A stretch of 64,000 nucleotides of DNA from Aplectana chamaeleonis (lineage: Eukaryota; Nematoda; Chromadorea; Rhabditida; Cosmocercidae). The DNA is taken from positions 1 through 64,000 of the forward strand of contig JAPDOI010001716.1 of assembly GCA_029168955.1 (NCBI GenBank), written 5' to 3'. The notes beneath the pieces were generated by a model, which was not told the origin of the DNA, did no database searches, and saw only the letters and a program-made list of their open reading frames with translations. Made by a program: the position numbers and the translations under genes. Below, piece by piece: positions 23,646-35,374 of the stretch (its first letter is position 1; the number at the start of each line of letters is the position of its first letter).

Positions 23646-24520
23646 TTAGCAGTGACGAATCCTCTAGCCTCTTCACTATGGGGGAGGCTTGGTAGCGACA
23701 TTGCCCCTCCTTTGCAGATTCTGCCCGAATGAACACGGAGGAGCCACCACAAATATAAGATTATCAACATGTTTAGACCAAGGTATTAACCTTGTTACTG
23801 GTGGATAAGGCTCGTGTGTACCTCGGTCAGCTCTTCTAAGCCGGACTTGGAAGGTGGCATAAAGGCACTTGTCACTCTCCAGAAGTTCAACCAGATGCTG
23901 GAGGATAATTTTGTCGCCTAGAAGATCTCCTTTCGGATTTGGGGGGAGGGGATGGGGGTAAGCTCTCCACTGCGAGACCCTCTGTCCCTCGGTTCGCAGT
24001 AAAAGTGCCCCAACCGTAGACCGTGGCGGTGGAGTCACTCCTCCTGTGGAGACCCCGACAAGGATGTGTCTCCGGAAGTGGAGTCTCCGGACTTTAGGGG
24101 TGCCGCGTTTGGGCACTTCTAGACGAGTTTTTCGCGTTTTTTCCTTCACGAACGGATCACCATCCGGTACATCGTTAGTTCTTTGCAATGAAATCGCCAA
24201 CTTTCTCATCGTGAACGCTGCCTTCAAGCGATGTCCCTGGAGTCCCCTCTGCGAACCCGGGAACACCAAAGATGCTCTTAGAGAAAAACACTAGCTTGCA
24301 CCCTAATATCAGCCTCACAGTGCCAACCAAGGTTCTGTGAAACTCTTTTTTGCCCCTGCCACTACAGCCAACCAAGGTCCACAATACTCAACCCTGTCTC
24401 TCCCAAAGCCCACCTTAGGAGGGACCAGCTCCGCCCATTTCAGGAAGTCGACCCCAGCTGTCGTTGAGGATAGAATGAGTTTGCGTTGGGGATTCTCCCC
24501 CGCTTTCACAAGAGTACATA

Positions 24521-25710
24521 CAGTACCGTGCAAAAGTTCATTCGCGTGGCATTTCCACGAATAATGTTTTTTTTACATATCTTGGCTTTCCCTTAGCGAA
24601 ACTTGATGAAACTTTAGTATGTTATGGGCCATCACAACCCTTGCTATACATATACACAAAACTGGTTTTTGAGCGCGCAGTCTTTTAAATATGGACTTTA
24701 TTTATCATTTTGTGGTATTATCTCAAATTAGGACTATTCCTTCAAAACATGGCTAGTATAATTTCAAAACCGTAGCAGTTATTCGCCATTCAAAGGTCTT
24801 CAAAATAGTTGTATAGCTTTGTGAGATAATCGTATCTATCAAAATTTTCTGAAGACCAAAAATTGAACAGATTGGAGTTAATTTTTGGAAATTTACCTCT
24901 ATAAAATTATTCACCCCAGAACCATTCCAAAATATGTGCTAGTTGGGCTTTGACAAAATACAACTGGAACATAATTTTCGCTCTTTTTCGATAACGTCAA
25001 GGAGAGATACTCAAAGGCAGATTTCACGCTAAGAATCGTTTTTCTGCTTTTCCGCCTATCTTGAAGACGGTTCCAGTGATTCCAATGATGTTTTTGGAAT
25101 CGTACAAGACCTTCTGGGAACTGAGTTATGGTCCCTCAAATATTGAGCTAAGGAAACATGGTGGACGAGTTGTCCGAGGCTTGTAACTTCCGTCTTTTGC
25201 AGCCGATGTATGCGAGCTGACCTGAGTAAAGAGAGATGTTGAGGATTGAGGGAAGAACGGGGCTATTGATCGTAAGCCACCGCTCATCTCACAATCTCGA
25301 GCATTCATTTGTTCACGTCGGTGGGCGTGGACAGTGCATCTGGGGTGTGACGAGCTGACGGGTGTTCAACTTTGAGGCCGTAGGAGACCGTTCCGAGCTT
25401 ATTTTCCTTGGTTTTTTCAACGTTAGGGTTGCGCTAGGCCCCGCAGCTGCCGATCTCCACCAAAGAATCAGACATAGTTTTTATCGTGGACACTGCCTTT
25501 GATAGGTGCAATATCGCATGATTTTCTTTCGAGTTTATTTCAAAAAAACTTTCCATGGAAATCAATTTTTTACAAGGTTATGCAACGATTCCAAAGACCT
25601 CCGAATGGCGAAAAAACTTCTACTGGTTTGGAATTGTAACAGCAAGCCCAGATATGTATAAAAACATTATTCGTTGAAATGCCACGCGAATAGACTTTTG
25701 CACGGTACTG
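24521..25710. mobile_element. Tc1-like MITE with TA duplications, containing a nested element
   Basis: The tip CAGTACCGTGCAAAAGT occurs at both ends in inverted orientation, with TA immediately outside each (24519-24520, 25711-25712), as in Tc1/mariner. Similarity of the arms continues about 200 bp inward (cgcgtggcatttccacgaat, cattcaaaggtctt). Without the insertion at 25013-25502 it is about 700 bp, and no transposase frame is present. Confidence 0.8.
25013..25502. mobile_element. chimeric A/B element nested in the Tc1-like MITE
   Basis: The left end is AAAGGCAGATTTCACGC and the right end TATCGTGGACACTGCCTTT, both family A. The interior matches family B (gaatcgtacaagaccttctg, gtggacgagttgtccgaggc, ttccgtcttttgcagccgat). 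Its closest relative in the window is 34097-34584. Confidence 0.75.
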
Positions 25711-25849
25711 TATATGAGGTCACATAACTGACGATCAGTTTCATTGACTCGAAACAGTCGACTATCGAGTTTATTCGACTACAGTCCATTTCATTGTTTA
25801 TGATCACCCCAGTTTCTGACGATACCACTGTTCGGCGTAACGTTACGCT

Positions 25850-26945
25850 GTTTTCACTATCATTAGCGTATTCAGGGTGTAAAAAACCTATATATCCATG
25901 TTTTTGGAATTTCATCTTTCCAAGAACTTTTCTTATAACACTTGTTATGATTTTCGACCGTTTCATTGTTTATGAACATTTTGAAAAAAAATAACTCCGG
26001 CTGAAACACTTCCTCTTATTTGCCAAACTACATTTTTGAGTGAGAATTTACGAATACTGCTTGTCTCAATATGGCTTGTGGTTCTCACCTACCCAGGATG
26101 AAAAAGGCTCAGATGGAAACCCTCATAACGCCGTGCAAATCGACAGTTGCATCCGCTCCCGAAATTAAAGGATGTCTTGGGTTAATTCTTTGCTACATGA
26201 GGATTATCACCCGTGCGACCAGGATTCTTTCTAAAGACGTGCAGAGAAGTTTTTTAGAAGAGATTAATTTTCGATTTGAAGGCATTCATCGAGCACAAGG
26301 TCAGTATAAACCAGATCCGGGGAGATCTGACGCTGTTCATGTCACTGTGAAAGGTCTGTAGGGCGGTAAAATGTAACGAGAACATTGTGAGTGAAGTGGT
26401 GCGGTAGTCCCTCCTCCTTACCAGCAATTATCACTATGGACCATTTATGTAAGTGGATCCGTGTGAGGTGAGGCTTCAGAGTGGGATGAAGATGAGAGCA
26501 GCATATGTTCATTAAAAATGGTCTGCGGTGTTCGGGTGATCTTTTTGGACTTCAAGCAGATCACCTGAACAGCAGATCACCTAACACGGGTTGATACTCC
26601 TCATGTAGCAGAGAACAACCCAAGATATCCTTCAATTTCGGGAGCGGATACAACTGTCGATCAGCACGGTGTTATGGGGGTCCCGATCTGGGCGTTTTTC
26701 ATCCTAGACAGGTGAGAACCACAAGCCATATCGAGACAAGAAGTATTCGTCATTTCTGACCCAAAAATTTAGTTTGGCCAATAAGAGGTAGTGCTCTAGT
26801 CGGTGGTTTTTTTTTTCAAATTGTTCATAAAAACAATGAAACGGTTGAAAATCATAAAAAGTGTTATAAGAAAAGTTCTTGGAAAGATGAAATCCCAAGA
26901 ACATGGATATATAGATTTTTTACACACTGAGTGCTATAGTTGTGC
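25850..26945. repeat. large foldback, arms of ~360 bp
   Basis: 25850-26216 and 26572-26945 are inverted copies (agaaaagttcttggaaagatg, ccacaagccatat, tttcgggagcggat, cctcatgtagca), with about 355 bp between them. The frame at 26071-26361 lies in the left arm and is not conserved in the right arm. Confidence 0.8.
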
Positions 26946-26959
26946 CCTGGACGGAAAGA

Positions 26960-27150
26960 CCGAATTTCGAATGGATTCGAATGACCCCTTTTTTAATGTG
27001 CGATTTCTGAATATATTCGAATGGCCTCTTTTTTTAGGTTCGATTTTGGAATATATTCGAATGACCCTCTTTTTTCGAGGTCCGAATTTTAAAAAGATTG
27101 GAATAAAATCGATTTGAATATATTCGAATAATTTTTCGAATAATTTCAAA
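26960..27150. repeat. TTCGAA-rich degenerate tandem repeat
   Basis: Repeats of tatattcgaatgacc(c/t)c(c/t)tttttt spaced about 50 bp apart. Similar arrays lie at 29696-29950, 33760-34000 and 34590-34740. Confidence 0.7.
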
Positions 27151-27417
27151 GCGACAAACTGAAAACAGGCCAAGTGAGCTGTCAGTGGATCTTATACTTC
27201 AAAGTAAACTGCGTGCGCACCCGTTACGCGCGTTGCGAAAGCGGGGAAGCCGCCATCGTTTAGATCAGCACCATATACGGCAAAACGGTCATCGTTAGTG
27301 ACAAAAAATGAACGCAGCGAAGTAAATAATGCTTCAGGACATGCCAGTTTACATAAAAACTGAGATGTCGCGTCGCCGCCCTATCCGTCGTGCGCGACGC
27401 TCACCGACCGCGACGCA

Positions 27418-27588
27418 GAACGTACGGAGGAGCAATGTCTGCTCTTCCTGTACCATACGCTCCGATTCAGCATGAAACCTCGAAACCAAAATTGTGCCCG
27501 GACCCTGCTTTTAATATCAAAAGATCCACAGTTGCTGATCAAGGCCTATAAAATTTACGTTCGCTCAATGTTGGAGTATTGTACCTGA
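27418..27588 (+). pseudogene. non-LTR (CR1/RTE-type) reverse-transcriptase C-terminal fragment
   Basis: An open frame reads ...CLLFLYHTLRFSMKPRNQNC, then SKDPQLLIKAYKIYVRSMLE, YCT and stop. The D-P-x-x-L-I-x-A-Y-x-x-Y-V-R-x-x-L-E-Y-C pattern is the conserved segment that follows the catalytic core in many LINE reverse transcriptases. Only this piece survives; the sequence then changes to CGGCAAACG repeats. Confidence 0.6.
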
Positions 27589-27609
27589 CAGGGGATCAAA
27601 CCAGAGATG

Positions 27610-27705
27610 TGCGGCAAACGATTTTGAAAAATCGGCAAACGGAAATCGACAAATTTTGTCAAAAAATGGCCGGCAAACGGCAATCGACAAACGGCAAAAT
27701 AAAAA
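27610..27705. repeat. CGGCAAA(C/T)-type short repeat
   Basis: Tandem-like cggcaaacg(g)aaatcgacaa units. The same motif recurs at 29325-29440 (gccggcaaacggcaattggc). Confidence 0.6.
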
Positions 27706-28189
27706 ACTCTCGTACAAAAACGATGCAAATGTTCTAAAAGTAGCAGTGAAAATACTTAATTCTCATGCACAAATCGTATTTCGATAGCCAGATAAGAAAT
27801 GGTTTCTGAATAGTGTATGGCCGACTGTCCTTGAACCTCGGCATTTTGTTCTAGTTCAATAACACCACGAGGTTTTTCAATAATACCGCAAGAAATTTTA
27901 CCTCTTACTTTGGTACAATACCTGATAGAAAAAGCAGCACCCGAATGGGCATTCTATTGAACACTGGTAATGGGAATGTTGTGGTGAAAGGATAGTAATT
28001 TTTTGAGGTTCTCTAACATCAACCCTTTTCGGAATATGTAGTAGTCATGCAATTGCTTCGTGTTTAAAATTTATCGCACGAAATTCAGAGTATCGTGTAT
28101 CAATCCAATTTAAGGGGTTTGAGCATTCGAAAGTAGTTTTAAAGAAAGGAAGAGGTCAGTGTGTCCCTACTTGACTTGATTATTTTTTA

Positions 28190-28325
28190 GCGAGCGTGGT
28201 AGCCCTTCTCTTGCGGAAATCGCCGCTGCGACTCCGCGATAAAGCCATACCGGCTCCGCGAAAGGTACCAGAACGGCTCCGCGAAAGTGCCGCTGCGGCA
28301 CCGCGATGGGTGGCTGCGCCTTCAC
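28190..28325. repeat. GC-rich degenerate tandem repeat
   Basis: About five units of the type (c)cggctccgcgaaag / ctgcgactccgcgataaag are embedded in AT-rich sequence. Confidence 0.55.
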
Positions 28326-28329
28326 AAAA

Positions 28330-29320
28330 TAGGACCAACTGAGAGTAACTCATATAAAATTAATCGTGAGCCATACTATAACTGGGCGGGGCCTACGAAC
28401 AGAAATGTGCACCTACGGTTGTCAGGTCCTTTATCTGATTAGGAAACTTTCTCAGAGTTCGCGGCGTACTCATTTCGTGCCTCACGGTGTGTTAACTGTT
28501 TAACCGGAATTTAGATCAAAGATAATCTTGTGAAAAAATACAACTAAAACGAACGTTTCCGAACAGCCTTGGAAACGTTGCTGAGAAACGGCTAAATATT
28601 CGGCATCTCTCCCCCTGCGACCGTTTAAATTTCTTCCGAACTGCGCGCTAATAACTCAAATACATTGAATGGGGTAGTTTTTCGAGCATTCCACCATTAC
28701 GACTCCTAAAAAACCGCGGTTTGCTCAAACCACCTCCTTCCCAAACTGTACGCCACCCCTTATTCCCAACACCGTCGACTCCGTCAATCCAGTTTATAGT
28801 CAGGCAGCGAATTCAACCGGAAAGAATGTTCCCCACAACGTGTACATCCTCCCCCACCCTTTTAACTCAGAACTCCAACTTTCAACTTGGTAGTATGTTT
28901 CTCAGCGTAATTGTGAGCATAATAGGAAATGGCAAAGTGCATAACCCCACAAACTACCAGTGGAGTCCAACGTCCTCCACACGACGCTTTGAAAAATGTC
29001 TGAAAGAAATTGAGCTCTGAAACATTTGTGCCCTCTCCTGGAAACGTTTAGAGTGTTATTTCTTGTCCCGATCAACCCTATATTTATTGATCAAACCTCA
29101 GCAAGGAGAGTGTGGTGAATTCGGTACTCTTCGTGACAAGGGGACCCACACGAGCATGACACTACAATACTAGCAATTGCTTTGACATGACCGCCAGTAA
29201 ATAACATCAACTGGCTTGAAGTTTTGAAGTACGTATAGCCTGTCTCCCTACTTTCGAGCCGGTCGCCGCAAGGCTTATGGGATTTACCATGCGCGTCCTA
29301 ATCGCGGCGTTTGTTATCTA
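28330..29320. other. no gene seen
   Basis: The longest frame (28721-29020, +) is proline/serine-rich without a recognised domain or splice context. Confidence 0.3.
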
Positions 29321-29695
29321 TTGCGCACTTGTTTGCCGAATTTTGCCGAAAATTGAGAGGAAAAACGGCAAACGACAATCCAAAAATCGTCCGAAAACGG
29401 CCGGCAAACGGCAATTGGCAAACGGCAATTACCGCACATCCCTGGTTCAAACCCAGCTTCCCTCGGCCTCGCACTCGGATAATAAGGCGTAATTTTTTCA
29501 CAATTGGAGGGGGATTGGAGTATCTGTGCTTCAGCAAAAGGCTACTGGTGCCTAGTTCCTTCGCTATTCTTAGAAGGCAGGATGTTAAGGGCATTAGTAT
29601 ACTTCCTCGTCGCTGCAGCGACAGGTTTCGCCAACTATCCCTCATCGTGTCAGGACCAGCACCGGCACTATGGCAGGGTCGGCCGTGAGAAAAAA

Positions 29696-29950
29696 AAACA
29701 AATCTATTCGAAACCTTCCCAAATTATATTTATTCGAATGAATATTCGAATAGTAGGCTTCGATAATTGAATAGATTCGAATACCCCCTTTTTTAGGGGT
29801 CCGATTATTAAATAGATCCGAAACCCCTCTTTTTTGAGGTCCGATATTTGGATAGTATTCGAATAGTGCGATTTTAGAAATTCCGATAATGAATACGTAT
29901 TCGAATAGCAACTATTGGAATATATCGATTCGAATCTATTCGAATGGCAC
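29696..29950. repeat. TTCGAATA-rich degenerate repeat
   Basis: Units such as tagattcgaata(c)ccccttttt recur about every 50 bp, related to 26960-27150. Confidence 0.65.
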
Positions 29951-30057
29951 AACTAAGCTGAATACGATAATAATAGTGGAACCAGCAAAGCGTTACGCTG
30001 GACAGTGGTATAGTTAAAAAAATGAGGTGTTCATAAAGATTGAAACGCACTGTATCA

Positions 30058-30290
30058 GGATCCATCGAATAATCGAGTCTTCGACTAACTCGAAATTCCA
30101 ACTCATCGAATAATCGAGTTTTCGACAAATTCGATTTTTTAAAATTTCGAATAATCGAGTTTTCGACTAACACGGTTTTTGAAATTACGAATAATCGGGT
30201 TTTCGCCTGACTCGATTTTTCGAAATTTCGAATATTTGAGTAGTCGATTGACTCGATGTCGACTATTTCAGTCAATACCAAGACTCGATG
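30058..30290. repeat. 41-bp tandem array, second locus
   Basis: Five monomers starting aataatcgagttttcgac(t/a)a are the same as the array at 22385-22655, in the same orientation. Confidence 0.8.
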
Positions 30291-31539
30291 GCTCGACACG
30301 GCATAAGTATATGTAGTATGCATACATCACTGCGTAAGTTTCGAAAAATAACTTTTGCGGTGTTCTGTGCATTCACGATTCTAGCAAAAAGACTTACAAA
30401 TAAGGGTGACTATTGAAGGAGTCCAGCAAAAAAATAATCCATAAGAGTAGCCCTTGAAGTTATTAGGTTATGGTTGCGCGGAGCCAGCAAGTCCATTAGG
30501 ATTCGTCCGTTCTCTATTGGCTTTGGCTTTAGTTGCAACTATCGCGTCTTTTTTCGGCAGAACTCCTACTGCACTCTCAGCTCTCCATGGAGTTCCTTGT
30601 GGGTATGTTGATGAGAACATATTGAATCTGTTGAAATTCAGCTATGGGAATTTTCCTCTCCAAGCGTAGAATGATCCGTTACCTTCAACTGCTGATCCCT
30701 TGTTTTCAGAGCTATTCCAGCTGTTCGAAATACTCCACAGGGTTCAGATGAGTGGGGCCTCGCAAAGATAGTGGTAAACAGGGCACTCAGGCGAATGTCC
30801 TTTTTCTGGATTTGTATGTAACTCCGCAAACAAGGGGCTTCCTGATATCAAAGATCGCCCAGTCTCGGCTCTGACTACCAATCATCAACGATGACATTCT
30901 AAGAAACTCCGCTGAGATACTCGAAATGTCGTACACACACCAACTTTGTTGAAACGGCCTTTCTGTATAAAGTCGGAATCACGCTGCCATCGCGAAGCGA
31001 CGCAATGGTATGCTTTGAATGCGGATATGCGTACGACGCGACACAGATCGATAATTTCCAATGCCATGTAATCGCACTGCGGCGCGATTGAAGTGTGAAC
31101 CAGAGCTAAGAGTGGCCGCAACATCGCTTCAGACTATTCATAAATCAGTGTTACACGTCTCTCGCTAATCGAACATCAAAGAACATCAAAGGAAGGGCGA
31201 ATTTTTAATCTCAGCGTTCGATTGAAGAATGTATGGTTGACGTTGTATTCATGCTCTAGCGCAAAAATAGATCCCTAAATTCCATTTTTCCAATGCACTT
31301 TCACATAGATCTGAACAACTTTTTATGAATGATCCTTTGATTAGATTTTAACTACCTAGCATTCAAGGTTCAAAGCTCACAGATCTTTTCTTGTTTATGT
31401 AAAATGTTCAGGTAGACGGATTAGTCTCTAGCTGCAAGGATGGTAGAGAGAAAAACGTCCGTTAGCGCTATACATATGTATGTTACACAGACAGATTACC
31501 TGAGACGGACGTGGATTGATTTTGAAAACCGGTGATGAA

Positions 31540-31925
31540 ATGGACTCCCTCTTAACAGAGTTATGGCTCCTCGAAAATGCCTATATTTTTATGGTCAGCA
31601 ATTGGTGAACGAGTTGTCTCAGGCCTCTATTTCTCTTCAATAGCAATCGCTGAGCGAGAGCGAGCCAGGATATGGATACAGTCCGGCAATGGACTTCACT
31701 CATCCATCTAGCCGCTATCGAGGGGTTTACTGTGCCTTAATACTACAAATCATCGATGCTGGGCACTAGACTCGCCCAAGAGCAAAAAGCGAACGATTTC
31801 GGATCGCTAATTTCACCCATAATCACAAATGTTTTGTGGTTTCCTGGTAGAGGTCGTACTACACTGGACTGAAAGAACACTTAGGAAAACTCGACAACCT
31901 TATTTCATCGTGAATGCTGCCTTTA
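31540..31925. mobile_element. fragments of family C and a family A right end
   Basis: 31545-31735 matches the family C interior (gagttatggctcctcgaaaa, gaacgagttgtctcaggcct, gagcgagccaggata). It ends ggggtttactgtgcctta. 31890-31925 ends TTTCATCGTGAATGCTGCCTTT, a family A terminus. Confidence 0.5.
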
Positions 31926-32592
31926 GAGGTAGAGAGAATGAATCCAAAGTATACATGCACCGCGGACCCTCCTAGGTGTTCAATACGCTTCACAGATTCG
32001 TGATAGGGTCCCGGAGAGGATAGCCTCGAGGCTAAAGATCGAGGGAAATCAGACGATGGGTTCGCGGTATGTTCGCGACTGGTTCGCTTCGAATTTAATT
32101 AGAGTTGACCGAGGTGTGTATGCACTGGAAATAATCGTAACTAATTATTTAAATTTATTCGAATGACCAGAGCTTAGGAGAACATTAACAAAGGTGGTAC
32201 ACATCAACAAGTTCCTTGTTAAAGGCAGATTGAAACTTCTAATGTAATTGCGCTGCATAGTTTAGACGGGATACATCCGTTCGCTGGCGAGTTGGTCAGA
32301 TGCCCTTTGTTCGAACTTTCACTACCCCGCAATTTAGGCAATATTAGGGCTTTGAACTTGAATGATGTTCTTGCCTCAATAAGGGCAATTGTCTGGCAAC
32401 AAAACAGGATGCCCATCTTTGCGTGGGCGACACGTTAGCTAATTTTGGTGACCGGTGACGTTTTCAGCTTGTTCAGATGTTCGACTGAGTGTCATGACGT
32501 TTCCGGTGTTCGTCCCGCGTAGACAGCTTTCGACAACTGATCCATTGATAATGCCGCCTCCGTGGCGACTCTTCCTCCTCCTGTCATCGTGT

Positions 32593-33240
32593 TTAATGAA
32601 AGAGAGTTTGTCCCTTAGAAGATAATCTCCTTCTCTTCCCTCTCACAGCCTTCTTCGTGACCAGGAAAAGGGGATTAGCGTCGTACGGGGCGATTGCCAT
32701 ATAGCCTGCCATATTGACTTCGCCACACACCTCTGTCATCCAACACATCAAGCCGTACACATCTGTCTCAAACTGAGACAACACCACTCCACTTCCATAA
32801 ATATCTGTTTTTGCCATATCCTTGTATGGGTGTTTTTCTGCTATTAGTCGGATTCCACAATGGCATAAGCCATGCTACTGCAGCAGCGGTGGTGGAGGTA
32901 ATGAGTCAGTAGATTCCTCACCAGATATCTCGCTGCCACATCGTTCTTTACCCTCATGCTCTTTGAGTCCATCTTCCCACCAACTCTGTATATGCAGTGG
33001 ATTCTGTGCACCAATCAGTTAAACTCCACCGTTTTTTGCCTTTGTTGCATACTTTCAGAGTTTGATAGGTACATGTAGTACATGTAGGGGTATGGCGCAT
33101 GATGCTAACAAGAGGTGGATACATGAACAAAGTGGGCATTCCAGTGGAGTTACACATTTCTAGGACCACTTTCTGATGAAGAATTCGAACCCTTAATCCG
33201 TAGGTGCCAAACGATCCCACGAGCGGAGTTGTAGGCATCT
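32593..33240 (-). pseudogene. broken coding-like region of unknown family
   Basis: One minus frame from 33018 to 32593 reads about 140 codons with a single TAG. It begins GAQNPLHIQSWWEDGLKEHE and has ...DSLPPPPLLQ, stop, HGLCHCGIRLIAEKHPYKDM, then DIYGSGVVLSQFETDVYGLM and ends KGQTLFH. The frame upstream (33240-33020; TCTTCTYQTLKVCNKGKKRW) continues it after a frame shift. Cysteine pairs and the overall composition look protein-coding. It is either a decayed gene or transposon, or two exons with an unrecognised intron. Confidence 0.35.
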
Positions 33241-33377
33241 TTCCCCCATTTCTCCTGAGTTCACCAGAGCTCTTAGCTCCAGGATTGTTTCACCTCCAAT
33301 GTCGTTCCGTTTAGCGGGGTCGGGCAGTGGTGTGAACCTCGATTATTTTATTTGTTTACTTGTTTGATCCTCCTTCA

Positions 33378-33652
33378 CGTAAAGTGAACGTGAGGAACAG
33401 CATAACGACCGTCCGAATGAAGTTGTCCGCCCACGCGGTTGGCGTACGTGTCAAGCGATGGTCGCGAAGGCATTCTTCCGAACGACCTTTAAATTGCTGC
33501 GAGCACCTGCCGAAGACGTTTTTTCCTATCCGTCTAATATTCCTGCTAATCGTTTCACAAGTCCAAACATGTTTTCACAATTGCCGCTCGACATGTATGC
33601 CGACCGCGTGCGCCGACAGTCCCATCCTGACGGACTTTTTATAATGCAATGA
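33378..33652 (+). CDS. coding-like reading frame, unknown
   Basis: An open frame without an early ATG (first ATG at 33458) reads ...RTTFKLLRAPAEDVFSYPSN, then FSQLPLDMYADRVRRQSHPD and ends at TGA. The opposite strand also has open frames here, so the assignment is weak. No family was recognised and there is no clear splice site. Confidence 0.2.
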
Positions 33653-33759
33653 TGCCATAAAAAAGGGCAAATTATATTTAACCGTTCGAGAAGATTATCA
33701 CAAGTTCCGCGTTTGAGACCCCCGTGATAGGCTTTAGCCAGCCCAGTAGAGTATATCAA

Positions 33760-34010
33760 ACGAATAAAAATTTTCGAATATTCGAATAAACGAGTTTTTC
33801 GTAAAATGACTTCTCCGAATATTCGAATTAACGAATTATTCGAAAATTTGACTTTTCGAATTATCGGACACCCGAATTATTCGAAAATTTGACTTTTCGA
33901 ATAATCGAATACACGAATTATTTCAAAATTTGACCTTCCGAATAATCGAATTATTCGATTGATTCGCATACGAATAATTCGAATATCTGGCTAAAATCAC
34001 GAGTATTCGA
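33760..34010. repeat. TTCGAATA/ATTATTCGAAAA degenerate tandem array
   Basis: Units of about 45 bp (cgaattattcgaaaatttgacttttcg) are repeated five to six times. 34590-34740 is the same array on the far side of an A element. Confidence 0.8.
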
Positions 34011-34096
34011 ATAAGAAGTACGGACCGAGTACGCATAATCGAACCCCCGTTCGCGGCACTACCAACTGCTTCCTATTTTTCTGGAATTATTTGTTT

Positions 34097-34584
34097 AAAG
34101 GCAGTGTTCACGATGGAAATCGTTTTCTTTTTCTCTGCCTATCTCGAAAACGGCCCCACGCTGATTTCAATGATGTCTCTGAAATCGTACAAGACCTTCT
34201 GGGAACAGAGTTATGGTCCCTAAAATCTCAGCCAGGGAAGCATTGTGGACGAGTTGTCCGAGGCTTGTAACTTCCGTCTTTTGCAGCCGATCTATGCGAG
34301 CTGACCTGAGTAAAGAGAGAAGCTGAGAATGAAGGGAAGAACGGGGCTAATGATTGGAAGTCGTCGCTCATCTCACGATCTCGAGCATTCATTCGTTCAC
34401 GTCGATGGGCGTGTGTTGCGCTTTTGGGGTTTGCCTTGCGTTCGAAAAGACAACTTAGGGCTCTTTTGGAGCGTTTCCTTTCTCGTTTTCATGCGTTCTT
34501 TCGACGTCAACGTTACAGTGTGCCCCTCCACTACCCATCCCTAGTGGAAACTGAAACACATTTTTTATCGTGAACACTGCCTTT
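34097..34584. mobile_element. family A-terminus/B-body element
   Basis: The ends are AAAGGCAGTGTTCACGATGG and TATCGTGAACACTGCCTTTAA. The body matches the nested element at 25013-25502 and family B. It is flanked on both sides by TTCGAATA arrays. Confidence 0.75.
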
Positions 34585-34589
34585 AAACG

Positions 34590-34740
34590 GCCGAATATTC
34601 GAATAATGTACCGTTTGAATATTCGAATAAACGAATTACTCGAAAATTTGACTTCTCCGAATATTCGAATAAACGAATAAATCAAAAATTGGCTTTCCGA
34701 ATAATCGAATTATTCGAATATTCGATTATCCGTTTATTCG
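34590..34740. repeat. TTCGAATA array, right block
   Basis: Same monomer as 33760-34010 (cgaataaacgaattactcga, aaaatttgacttctccgaat). Confidence 0.75.
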
Positions 34741-35031
34741 GCCGACATACTCTAGAGCCCAGTCGATAATTATGCAATGCGTCGCTCGCTCAGGACGAAT
34801 AATCCTTCCGATGTGCCCGGACTGATTCGGCCCATCCCGTCTGTGGCCGCCCAGGTCGATATGTATGCTTACTGAGTGGGAAAATCCCCACATTGTGGCC
34901 AAACTTCGCCTTCCGCAGTGCGCTCGAGTGCGCCAGCCTAATCGATAAGCATACAGCCGACTACTAGGGACTGAGGAGGACGGAAGAGGACGGCGTAGTT
35001 CGACCTTTAGCCGACTATGACGGGGGCGTAA

Positions 35032-35194
35032 GGCCTCTTTTAGAGTTCGATCGCCACGAGACGCGAAGGGATGATATCCATCGCGCTGCACGTCGCACCG
35101 TCGTCGATGAGTGTCGATCGAGATCGCGCCGCACGTCGATTTGTATTCAAAACATGACACCGCGTCCATCAGCGACGGAAGTGTAAAATAGGCC
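35032..35194. mobile_element. short Harbinger-like MITE
   Basis: The tips GGCCTCTTTTA and TAAAATAGGCC are inverted with one mismatch. The flanks are TAA and TAG. The interior is GC-rich (gcgctgcacgtcgcaccgtc). Confidence 0.5.
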
Positions 35195-35374
35195 TAGAAG
35201 TTCAATCTGACTGTAGTTTTCGGGATAGCATACGAGACTCTTTCCGAGTTACGCCGTATCCGAGAGGCCATAATTCTTTGAAATTTTACTCTGTCAACTT
35301 CTATCTTTCCTCTTAGAATTTCAAAAAACACGCACACGTCATGCCGCCTTCGTCTGAACTCAAGTCAGAATCGA

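Noticed and set aside
29440..29470. GGTTCAAACCC resembling a tRNA B-box
   Set aside because: No A-box or cloverleaf could be built upstream; it follows a CGGCAAA repeat.
32593..32826. DIYGSGVVL / TDVYGLMCW resembling protein-kinase subdomain IX
   Set aside because: No other kinase motif (HRD, DFG, APE) is present around it; the resemblance is too short.
33160..33240. tRNA-like GGGTTCGAATTC B-box on the minus strand
   Set aside because: The flanking bases cannot form the T-stem or acceptor stem of a tRNA.
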